A DNA stretch of 64,000 bases from contig OZ022499.1 of the NCBI GenBank assembly GCA_963989385.1, positions 75,330,203 to 75,394,202 of the forward strand, given 5' to 3'. A program made the translations under genes and the position numbers. How positions within the stretch are numbered: the stretch's first letter is position 1; each line of letters opens with the position of its first letter. Of the stretch, positions 55,920-64,000 are shown in pieces. The notes beneath the pieces are model-generated. The model had not been told where the DNA came from, made no database searches, and saw only the letters and a list, made by a program, of their open reading frames with translations. This DNA is from Ctena decussata (taxonomy: Eukaryota; Mollusca; Bivalvia; Lucinida; Lucinidae).

Positions 55920-56602
55920 ATGTTCCTACTTCTGTCTGCTCTTGAAGGAACTTTTTAAGATTTTAATTTTACCTCACTGCAGCTGGTGTTGTGCCGTGTG
56001 GCGGCCGTAAAACGTCTCCCCGTGCATCATCCATAGCGCAGATTATATTTTATTTACATCCTTTGAGATCGGAGGATAGATTCTGAGAAATCTAAAATCT
56101 GAGATTGATTTAGACTATTATTCTAGATCATCGTCTTTTATATTATTTGGATCCTTTTGAAACTAACCAGTCTTTGAATTGACTTACCAATTAAAATTAA
56201 GAAATTACAGTATGCTTTTTTCTGGTATCGTCACCAGATATTGCCAGGGTCACTTATTAGCCGAAACAACGTAGTCTGGCCCATGTTCCTACTTCTGTAT
56301 GTATTCTCTGCTCTTGAAGAAACTTTTTAAGATTTAAATTTTACCTCACTGCAACTGGTGTTGTGCCATGTGGCGGCCGTAAAACGTCTCCTCGTACATC
56401 ATCCATAGTGCAGATTATATTTTATTTACATCCTTTGAGATCGGAGGATAGATTCTGAGAAATCCAATATCTGAGATTGATTTAGACTATTATTCTAGAT
56501 CATCGTCTTTTATCATTTGTAATCCGTCTTTATATTGACTGCCCAATTAAAATTAAAAAATTACAGTATGCTTTTTTCTGGTTTCGTCATCAGATATTGT
56601 CA

Positions 56603-56647
56603 GGGTCACTGACGAGGCTTATTAGCCGAAACTACGTAGTCTGACCC
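56603..56647 (+). ncRNA. hammerhead ribozyme, unit 3 (intact type I)
   Basis: Parts in order: stem I strand GGGTCA (56603-56608); CTGACGA (56609-56615); stem II GGCT-TATT-AGCC (56616-56627), four pairs; GAAA (56628-56631); self-complementary CTACGTAG (56632-56639), stem III; T56640 and C56641, completing the GTC triplet; then TGACCC (56642-56647), which pairs perfectly with GGGTCA. All invariant positions of the hammerhead core (CUGANGA and GAAA with UH before the cleavage site) are satisfied. Stem I is open, which makes it type I. The stem III octamer can form only a few pairs within one molecule but a full helix between two, so dimeric action is likely. Cleavage is predicted between 56641 and 56642. 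Confidence 0.9.
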
Positions 56648-56983
56648 ATGTTATTACTTCTGTATGTATTCTCTGCTCTTGAAGGAACTTTTAAAGATTT
56701 TAATTTAACCTCACTGCTGCTGGTGTTGTGCCGTGTGGAGGCCGTAAACCACTCCCTGTACATCATCCATAGCGCAGATTATATTTCATTTACATCCTTT
56801 GAGATCGGAGGATAGGATTCTGAGAAATCTAAAATTTGTGATTTATTTAGACTATTATTCTAGATCATCGTCTAGTATATTATTTGGATCCGTTTGAAAC
56901 TAATCAGTCTTTGAATTGACTGCCCAATTAAAATTAAGAAATTACAATATGCTTTTTTCTGGTTTCGTCACCAGATATTGCCT

Positions 56984-57029
56984 AGGTCACTGACGAGGCT
57001 TTATTAGCCGAAACAACGTAGTCTGGCCC
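56984..57029 (+). ncRNA. hammerhead ribozyme, unit 4
   Basis: CTGACGA (56990-56996), GGCT/AGCC, GAAA (57010-57013) and GTC (57021-57023) are intact. Stem I AGGTCA with TGGCCC keeps five pairs. Stem III (CAACGTAG) has one mismatch compared with unit 3. Confidence 0.8.
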
Positions 57030-57092
57030 ATGTTCCTACTTCTGTTTGTATTCTCTGCTCTTGAAGGAACTTTTTTAAGATTTTAATTTGTC

Positions 57093-57685
57093 CCTAAAGG
57101 AGCAAATATCTGAAGCCAATTTGGTGTTTCACATCGGGCATGCTGTCTACATATTCGGAGAACGCTCAGATTAGTAGAGTAAAAATCATACTGAAGAACT
57201 TGTCCCAAGACAAATGGAACTTAATTAAAGAGACCCATCGTTTCAAATAACTATTGACCAATTTCATTGCCTACGTGTTTCAGCTGGTAAGCTTAAAATT
57301 ACAGCTGAATCATGAATATATACCCAAACACTTCTTCAAAATATACCGCATTTTTTTTATAGGAAACTTAAAAAAATCAAAATAAGAGATGCAAACTGAG
57401 CATAAGTTTTAATTAATACGTGAAATTGATACTTAAGCTAAGTTAATGAGAAAACCTAACGAGCAACTGCGTAAATCTTCTAGAATTTTCATATAACTTT
57501 CCTATTAGCTAGTTGTCTACATGTATAAAATGTCTTCTTAGCCTCATTAGTACTGTCGCAAGTAGCTTCAAGAGACCAAAAAGCAAGGCAACTATTGATT
57601 AAATTACCAATTAACATATTTATGCGTTGTCACTGTATACAAATTCATCTCCAAAGGCATTAAATCATGATGCCACAACATACAA
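57093..57685. other. no recognisable feature
   Basis: AT-rich flank of the ribozyme array. Confidence 0.4.
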
Positions 57686-57693
57686 CTCTCTCT

Positions 57694-57731
<38 letters not shown>
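57686..57731. repeat. (CT)n microsatellite
   Basis: Over 20 CT units with one short interruption near its start. Confidence 0.95.
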
Positions 57732-57733
<2 letters not shown>

Positions 57734-57954
57734 TTTTTCTTGAAAATATGAATATATCATTATATGAAACATATTACATATGAAATTGTTATCGTATGTG
57801 GCAGTTCCATTAACCATTAATATCGGGGGCAATCTGATCATAGTCTGCACTGTTTGTCAGTCTCATACATGTATCAGCAGTCTGATCATGGTCTGTACTG
57901 CTGCCATTCTTCACCAGCATTATTGACACATCGCCCGTTAGTAAAGTCAAATTA

Positions 57955-58470
57955 AGGCGAATGGAAATACTTTAAGGGGAAGCAACTTGGCCAGTTTTGT
58001 TTTGCCTCCGTTCCAAATAGGGACCAAGTCATCAATTCTTAAAGGAGAAGAACTAAATAAGCATTCATGCTTTCGTTCTGTATCATGTTTATATGAGCCG
58101 CGACACGACAAAACCAACAATGTGGTTGTGCGCCCAGCGAACACTCAGATCAGCCTGGGCATCCGCCCAGTCTGATCAGACTCTTCGCTAGGCGCTTAAA
58201 GGATAGCTAAGGGTATAAGCTACCTCCATGCGGACAGCGAAGACTCTGATCAGACTGGGCGGATGCCCAGGCTGATCTGAGTCTGCGCTGGGCGCACAAC
58301 CACATTGTTGGTTTTCTCGTGTCGCGGCTCATATTATAATTAACTACAGTTTATGATACAATAAATGTTTAAACTAATTCTTAGAGGAAAGAATAAGCGA
58401 ATTCTTTACCTTAGGAGTAGACCCATATTACATTGATTGGCTCTCTTTGTAAAAATGGCAGAAAGACATA
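57955..58470 (+). repeat. R2 dispersed repeat, split by a P1 insertion
   Basis: The first part (57955-58075) has GGCCAGTTTTGTTTTGCCTC and CAATTCTTAAAGGAGAAGAA. The second part (58380-58470) has TTCTTAGAGGAAAGAATAAG, GGAGTAGACCCATATTACAT and AAAATGGCAGAAAGACATAT. The P1 copy at 58094-58331 lies between the two. Confidence 0.5.
58094..58331 (-). mobile_element. palindromic MITE family P1, best-preserved minus copy
   Basis: TGAGCCGCGACACGACAAAA and CTCGTGTCGCGGCTCA; inner arms CATCCGCCCAGTCTGATCAG and CTGATCAGACTGGGCGGATG are exact complements. TA on both flanks. Confidence 0.9.
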
Positions 58471-58944
58471 TGCCTTCAAAATTTCCATAAAACATGTCAA
58501 TCATTGCAAAAAAAAAGTCCGATTACATACTACGAATTGATAATACTAAGCTAAATCCACACGCACACTTCTGGAACGAAGGTGAATAGCACTGGCCTTA
58601 GAAGCTATATTCTAATTTCGAATATCAATAGATTGACTAGGCGTTGGTATCAAGTCATGAAAAAGATTTTCAATTTCTATTCTGCGTCTTAAATAAATTA
58701 GACCATTATGAGCATTTGACATTCAATTTTATTTCATGGATAATGAGAATGCGTGGTGACTGACACAGTGTAAAGATGAAATTATCTCACAAACAAAAAA
58801 ATACAGTATCAAAGGTTGAGTTAGAAATGAAAATCACTACCTTAACCTCCTTCGAATGACATGGTAGTGATGCAAGCCTATTTCTGCAATAAAACAGTGA
58901 AAAGTGATTCACTTTCCACCAGTCTGCCATGAAAACACTGCATA
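58471..58944. other. no recognisable feature
   Basis: AT-rich DNA; nothing seen. Confidence 0.4.
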
Positions 58945-59189
58945 ATCACGGGGGCAATACCAATTTGCCTACCTGGGCTTTCGACCGAGTCAGTCAATTA
59001 CCTTACATGCAAAAGTGGCTGTCGACCAAGACAATCGACAGTAGTATCAGCTCGGTCGACAGCCATTAACAATAGTACCATTTACAGTTATTGATAATGC
59101 TTACGATCGTATGCTCGGTCGAAAGCCACTTTGCATAGTACAGACTCGGTCGAAAGCACAGGTAGCCACATCGATATTACCCCCGTGAT
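58945..59189. mobile_element. 245-bp TIR element with TCGACCGAG ladder
   Basis: Perfect 15-bp ends ATCACGGGGGCAATA and TATTACCCCCGTGAT. Inside, GGCTTTCGACCGAGT, GCTGTCGACCAAG, GCTCGGTCGACAGCC, GCTCGGTCGAAAGCC and ACTCGGTCGAAAGC form a series of the same word in both orientations. No open frame. Class unknown. Confidence 0.8.
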
Positions 59190-59471
59190 GATAAGTTGTT
59201 GAATAATATGAGTAGAGTTGTGGCAGTGTCTGATTTAGAGATGGTAATGCGTTCGTGTTGTGCAAATTCGTACTGTTCATGTAAACAAACAAAAATGGTT
59301 CCAAAGCTGGAGATGAACAAGGCATTGGCAAATAATCAGTGATTTAAGATTGTTTTTGGTAAGATACCGCTACAACTGTACTCATATTATTTGATGAATC
59401 ATTTAAAAAGTTGAATTATGCAGCATTTTCATAGCAGTTGTAAAAAGTGAATCACTTTTCAATGTTATAAT

Positions 59472-59709
59472 TGAGCCGCGACACGACAAAACCAACAATG
59501 TGGTTGTGCGCCCAGCGCAGACTCAGATCAGCCTGGGCATCCGCCCAGTCTGATCAGAGTTTTCGCTGTCCGCAAGAAGGTAGCTTTGACCCAGAGCTGT
59601 CGTTTGGGCACTTAACGAAGAGTCTGATCAAACTGGGCGGCTGGCCAGGCTGAGCTGAGTGTTCGCTGGGCGCACAACCACATTAATGGTTTTCTCGTGT
59701 CGTGGCTCA
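59472..59709 (+). mobile_element. palindromic MITE family P1, plus copy
   Basis: TGAGCCGCGACACGACAAAA and CTCGTGTCGTGGCTCA; right arm drifted (GGCGGCTGGCCAGGCTGAGC). Confidence 0.85.
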
Positions 59710-59841
59710 TATTGCAGAGACAGGCTCGAATCACTACCGTGCCAATCGTAGAAGGCTAAGGTAGTGAGCATCATTTCTAAGTTTGAGTTTCATAAGTAGA
59801 GCTGACAATTTCAAGGTGTACGGCTTCCCCTCTTGGGCAAA

Positions 59842-60063
59842 CGACCCTCCGTGGCTTAGTGGTTAAGAGCGCTGAATCTTAACCATTATGTCTCACACCC
59901 TTGTCGGTTCGAGGTTCTGCCGGCGCACATGTAAGAAAGCCAAGTTTTGCTGCCGGGAAGTCAGATGGTTTTTCCACGGGAGTGCCGCCCTCCTTCGATT
60001 AACGATCGGCTCGATATAAGGAAAATATTCTTGAAATGGCCGTAAAGTCCATAAAAACAACTT
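59842..60063 (+). mobile_element. tRNA-derived SINE family S3
   Basis: Head with A box TGGCTTAGTGGTTAAGAGC (59852-59870) and B box GGTTCGAGGTTC (59906-59917), resembling a Leu/Ser-type tRNA with a long variable part. Body GCCGGGAAGTCAGATGGTTT, then TCGGCTCGATATAAGG and GAAATGGCCGTAAAGTCC as tail, related to the tails at 3401 and 46430. Confidence 0.75.
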
Positions 60064-60281
60064 CACCTCCTGGGCGGTCCTGTTTGAAAGCAGACAACTT
60101 TGGCGGAAATGTATCTGCTAACTTGGCAGAGAGTCCTTCTCTAAGGATGGCTACTCTAAAGAGTACGCCCCATATGAGAAAGAAGGCGAAGAATTCTGCG
60201 TCAGAGTGATTTATTATGGATGCGTAAACATTCGACTAAGATTGGTACCGATAAGCCTAAAGGTGGGTAACTTTATACAAA

Positions 60282-60502
60282 TGAGCTGAGAAATCATAAA
60301 ACCAACAAAATGGCATGTGCGCCCAGCGAAGACTCAGATCAGCCTGAGAAGAGTCTTTGCTGTCGGCACGGAGGTAGCTTAGACCCTTAGCTACTCTTTA
60401 AGCGCACAGCGAAAACTCTGATCAGAATGGGCGGATGCCCAGGCTAATCTGATATTTCGCGTGGCGCACATGCCAATGTTGGTTTTGTCATGTTGCGGCT
60501 CA
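60282..60502 (+). mobile_element. palindromic MITE family P1, plus copy
   Basis: Left end diverged (TGAGCTGAGAAATCATAAAA), right end TTTTGTCATGTTGCGGCTCA. The left inner arm is shortened (CAGCCTGAGAAGAGTC). Confidence 0.8.
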
Positions 60503-61559
60503 TATGTATACCCCTCCCTACATACTTAGTATGTTTGAAAGACAGAAATTCCAAAATTTTGTATACAAAATCTTTTTTTCAAGGATTTCTGAAAATTTTC
60601 TGTTTGCAGAAACATTCTATCAAGAAACTGATTGATTTTTCTACAAAGCTTAAAATCTAGTTAATGTCTTTCAACCAAAATAATGGCTTTAGCAATGAGA
60701 AATGTCTTTTATAGAGAATAAATAATTTCTATCACTACTGAAGTAATAGGAACTAACACAATTTGGTGTTCTTCGGGGAAAACTGTTATTTTGATAAATA
60801 TCTGACTCCACTCTCATATTGAACCAGCACAGATAAACGTATTTTTGATTAGCTGTGAGCTATCAATCAGGTCTGTTTTCAAGATGATTTTGACGAACGG
60901 ATCTCAAATATAAAATGTAAAAATATATAGTATCTAAAGAATAGAATTGTTTGTATGTGATTTGTGACTCCTTTCGGCTGTGCCAGAGCGGGCCTTTTAC
61001 TTTGACAGACTGAATCAGTTTTTACCTTACCAGCATGCTAAAAAAAACTAACTGAAATTAGGTCCCGAGGAAGTTGTTTGAACACGAGGTAAAAATCGTC
61101 AAAGCACATATAATTATAAAATCGGTACAACCTTCAGAACGGGTGATGGTTGGTATGCCTTTTGTGTCGTATCACTCGTATGAAAAAAGGAACAAAGTTT
61201 GGTTGTTTTTGGAAAAAAGACAAGTCGCTCAAATAAAAATACGGTTTTCGTTTCTGGTTCCCCCCTGGAGCAATGAAATTGAGCATCAACGAAGCAATGG
61301 GTGGGATCCTTGCCTTACACTGTATAATTACTATCTATTGAAAGCGCTTTTACCGTGTATTTTTACCTCCTGTACCTTGTGTTTTTAACCTGTAATGAGT
61401 TTTGTAAAATCGAAAGTAGGTCATTTTAGTTGCCAACTAATATGACCGAGATAGCCTTTTTCAAATTCTCAAGGACGTTTGAATTCTTTAAAGCCGACCG
61501 ATCACGATCATGAAATGTGACAAGCTTGCAGTAAAATATTTCATGCTGATAGAGCAATA
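60503..61559. other. unassigned; 104-aa open frame 61074-61388
   Basis: The plus-strand frame contains KVWLFLEKRQVAQIKIRF and PPWSNEIEHQRSNGWDP and looks moderately protein-like, but I recognise no domain and see no splice signals. It could be a chance frame or a transposon remnant. Confidence 0.25.
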
Positions 61560-61715
61560 GGGCCTTTCAAGGAAATAGCTAGCTCTAAAAGGAGAAAGAT
61601 TTTTTTTCTAAAATAGTTAAGATAATACCACTTTTGAAAAGGGAAAACAGGAAGTTACAAAAGCTGTCCCCCTTTGTAAAAATGGCAGAAAAACATGGAG
61701 ATGTACCAGTTTACC
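61560..61715 (+). repeat. R2 dispersed repeat copy
   Basis: AGCTCTAAAAGGAGAAAGAT and TTTGTAAAAATGGCAGAAAA followed by ACATGGAGATG. Confidence 0.4.
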
Positions 61716-61839
61716 TTATTACCTGAACCGTGAGTAGACTGATATTTACTCAGGAGTACTGAGGGAGATTAACATTTTATGCCGATGTTTTTGGTCGTAG
61801 TCGCAATAATATCTTCGGCATGGCGGAGTTATCAAAATA

Positions 61840-61843
<4 letters not shown>

Positions 61844-61874
<31 letters not shown>
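61844..61874. repeat. (CT)n microsatellite
   Basis: About 15 CT units. Confidence 0.95.
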
Positions 61875-61877
<3 letters not shown>

Positions 61878-62241
61878 GGCACTGGCCGGGGTGTACATAA
61901 ACTCCTGCTCACTTGCTTTAATTTCAAATATACATGATGAATTCTTAAATATGTTCAATATTTGCTCCTTAAAGAAGTCTAGTGTTTTGGCGGCAAAAGA
62001 ACTAAAATTACAAAATTTAGAATAAAAGAATGCCGATAAGCTGAACATCAGGAGTATGGGCCAAGTTGCAGCCATTATATCCTACTAAAATTACAAAATA
62101 ATTGGAATTATTTAGTGTTTCCGTATGTTTACTTTCTTTCCGTGTGAAGTTTACATCCGCTTTAAATTCGAAGAAAGAAAAGGAATCAGAAAGGTGATAA
62201 ACAACATTATTAACAGGACTTTGAATATCATATCAAGGTAC

Positions 62242-62470
62242 TTAACCCTTTTTGACCAATGGACTTGTCCATCTTTATCATTCTGAGGAGTCCATTTGTA
62301 GTTTTAGGGGCTTCTGGTGAATATTTTCATTTTTACTGCATTTTGCATAGAAATTCTTGCAAGCAAACAGTGTAGACCCTTTTCAGACGCCACGCTTTGC
62401 GGCGTCTGAATTTGGTCTGCACTGTTTGTATATGGCCTTGAAAGAGGACGTCCGGTCTAAAAAAGGCTAA
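62242..62470. mobile_element. 229-bp MITE related to M3
   Basis: Imperfect TIR TTAACCCTTTTTGACC with inverted GGTCTAAAAAAGGCTAA. Central palindrome CAGACGCCACGCTTTGCGGC GTCTG, flanked by GCAAACAGTGTAGACC and GGTCTGCACTGTTTG. The CACTGTTTG word is shared with 35822-36062. Confidence 0.65.
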
Positions 62471-62666
62471 CTTTGCATGGATCAGATCTTTACTTTTTAA
62501 TTGGAAAATGACCAAATAAGTAAAAGTGATCAAAGTACAAGAATCATAGTCGGACCCGAACTCACTTTGACAAATCCGAAATACTTAGATAAACAGATGA
62601 ATAAACGAGAAATAGTCCAAGCAATACATATTGACCATCTCGTACAAGGACCATGTCGTCATTTAG

Positions 62667-62939
62667 CATGCTGACAGAAAGATCCAAGAAGCCATTGGAG
62701 AATATGACGAACTCTTGACCTTGGTCGAGAAGCGGACACTTGGGTGGTTTGGCCACACCTTAAGGTCTTCTGGTTTAGCAAAGACAATTCTGCAGAGCAC
62801 AGTGAAAGGAAAAAGAAGAAGAGGTAGACAGAAGAAGAGGTGGGAAGATAATATTAAGGACTGGACAGAGATAGACGTTGCTATCTCAGCTACGGCAGCT
62901 GCAGACAGGGACTGTTGTAAAGTCATCTGTGGAATATAG
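62667..62939 (+). pseudogene. LINE reverse-transcriptase polyprotein, C-terminal fragment
   Basis: The frame gives RKIQEAIGEYDELL, TLVEKRTLGWFGH, SSGLAKTILQSTVKGKRR and RGRQKKRWEDNIKDWT. This is the WFGH...RRGRQ.KRW.DNIK.W tail found at the C terminus of many invertebrate non-LTR retrotransposon ORF2 proteins. An in-frame TAG at 62664 and the absence of any RT or endonuclease sequence upstream show a 5'-truncated, dead copy. It ends VICGI and TAG, close to the expected protein end. The exact clade cannot be told from this tail. Confidence 0.85.
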
Positions 62940-63879
62940 TAGACTAGACTAGTTCATGCAAAACGGAAAACCAAACCATATGCTATTTGTTTATTTGTAC
63001 GCAGATTAAGTTGAGGAAAGGCAGGTTCCTACAAATGTTTTATGTGTTTTTCAGCGGGTCTGATTAGTCGGAAATGTATTATATGCCGGAAAATTTTAGA
63101 TAATTGTTATAATAAGAGAGAGAGAGAGAGAGACTATATGTCCCTCGACATACTTCAGTCCCTCGACATACTTCGTTTGCCGGCGATATAGCAAATATTA
63201 CTGCGTAGAACACTATTTTCAAGCAAACATGCACTTTTCAAATAATGTCGTTTGAAATAACCTTGCGTGCACTGGTTTTCGAAGTAGATACATATTGTGC
63301 TAAAGACACAGTAGCCGTTTTGCTGGCTTAAGATATGTTCCCCACTTTCTTAATAGTGCAAAATCAAAAACCCCCAGTTTCTCGCTTTTTGCACTTTCTG
63401 GCTGTCAGTATCACAGTCTTTGATCTTGTTGGAGTCAGGTGCTTTTTAGCATTGTAGTTCCGGGCATTCTTAACTAATAACTTAATTACCAGGGGTTAAA
63501 ACAGTCAAAACATACAAGAACATTTTCTTAGAGAACATTTCACCTCTTCGATTTGGTGCATTCAGAAGTCACTAATAAGCAGTTCTGACAAAACAGTCTC
63601 TTGAGACTGTGGTGTTTAGTCTAGTAATAAATGGCAAAGAAGCAAGTACCAAGTTTCTTGTTCAGAATTTACCAACTACTGACAGTCACACTGTCATGTT
63701 TAAGAACCAATAAAATCGATGACGTATTTACTTTCCTCGTACAATATGTTCTTCAAATTGTTTTGGTGTCACAAATGGTGATACTCCAAAATGTCTGATT
63801 TGTTCATCTAGGTATATGCAATTTACTAAAAAAATAAGTTGAACAGAAAAGAGGAACGCCGATCTTTGAAACTTTTAAG
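62940..63879. other. unassigned; (GA)n at 63115-63134
   Basis: One GA microsatellite; otherwise nothing recognisable. Confidence 0.4.
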
Positions 63880-64000
63880 GTGAATAGGTCAACTTTCAGG
63901 GGAAACTACTCTGCATTTTCCCTTTTCCATTTCTGCCTTCTTTCTCAATCGGGATCCACTCTAAAAGGAAACAATTTCCTCCTCCTAGAACAGCAAATTC
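63880..64000 (+). repeat. R2 dispersed repeat, cut by window end
   Basis: GGTGAATAGGTCAACTTTCA, GGGGAAACTACTCTGCATTT and GGGATCCACTCTAAAAGGAA, the R2 order. Confidence 0.5.

Larger units (their letters stand above)
55830..57092 (+). mobile_element. tandem array of ~370-bp hammerhead units (retrozyme-like)
   Basis: Three and a half direct units. The marker GGTTTCGTCACCAGATATTG (with variants) starts at 55851, 56224, 56580 and 56961. Each unit continues through TTAGCCGAAAC, CTCTGCTCTTGAAGGAACTT, GTGCCGTGTGGCGGCCGTAA, CATCATCCATAGCGCAGATT and GAGATCGGAGGATAGATTCT. A hammerhead ribozyme core lies near the start of units 1, 3 and 4; unit 2 has lost ten bases of it. Predicted cleavage sites (after 55913, 56641, 57023; unit 2 equivalent 56276) would give 363-382-nt monomers. 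There is no open frame of note. Such head-to-tail arrays with type I hammerheads are known as retrozymes in plants and animals; that this one moves or makes circular RNA is inference. Confidence 0.85.

Noticed and set aside
57100..57685. Continuation of the hammerhead array
   Set aside because: Homology ends at about 57092 within TTTTAATTT; no further GGTTTCGTCA marker or CTGACGA core was found downstream.
59842..59930. Possible tRNA-Leu or Ser gene
   Set aside because: A and B boxes are present, but no clean acceptor stem closes and a SINE body with a shared tail follows.
1..64000. An intact host protein-coding gene
   Set aside because: No frame longer than about 140 codons exists and none shows a recognisable host domain. 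The few exon-like pieces are isolated.

Overview
This window looks like repeat-rich, gene-poor nuclear DNA of a marine invertebrate. A bivalve mollusc is most likely: it carries many foldback and MITE-like elements, tRNA-derived SINEs with mollusc-type 3' regions, arrays that resemble the 'pearl'/Helentron-like elements of bivalves, and fossils of DIRS-like, Harbinger and LINE elements. The species assignment is inference. There are no prokaryotic operons and no intact cellular gene. Almost every open frame is short and lies inside a repeat. Most of the window is probably intergenic or intronic. The only hints of host exons are two weak terminal-exon candidates (36171-36255 and 51475-51552).

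Layout. 0-9.5 kb: the first palindromic elements, a SINE, a near-perfect inverted duplication (4409-4770) and a decayed DIRS-like reverse transcriptase/RNase H (6180-7560, minus strand). 9.5-25 kb: a TIR element, foldbacks, a 151-bp tandem-repeat element, a minisatellite, three diverged ~165-bp units each with an RFX X-box palindrome (17.6-18.0 kb), a SINE and the first GCCCCGAGG MITEs. 25.8-27.1 kb: a Harbinger deletion derivative that still has the start of the transposase and of the Myb-like partner, facing each other. 29-45 kb: 3-bp-TSD MITEs, three pearl/Helentron-like arrays of 170-180-bp repeats and one of ~150-bp repeats, and many 235-bp palindromes. 44.9-46.3 kb: two long foldbacks with 5-bp target duplications around an unrelated palindrome. 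48-55 kb: more palindromes, a 0.9-kb TIR element and an inverted SINE. 55.8-57.1 kb: a tandem array of ~370-bp units carrying type I hammerhead self-cleaving ribozymes. 57-64 kb: palindromes, a second SINE family, a MITE and the tail of a LINE.

The most striking system is the hammerhead array at 55830-57092. One unit (56603-56647) has every conserved core base, a GUC cleavage triplet, a 4-bp stem II and a perfect 6-bp stem I. Its stem III is a short self-complementary octamer, the kind that usually makes such ribozymes work as dimers. This matches the 'retrozyme' architecture: a small non-autonomous retroelement expected to spread through self-cleaved circular RNA. A second theme is a set of short DNA elements flanked by 3-bp duplications, mostly CAG or CTG, of the kind PIF/Harbinger transposases make. 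A third is a set of array elements that share one plan (left terminal motif, tandem core, right-end hairpin repeating the left motif) although their sequences are unrelated.
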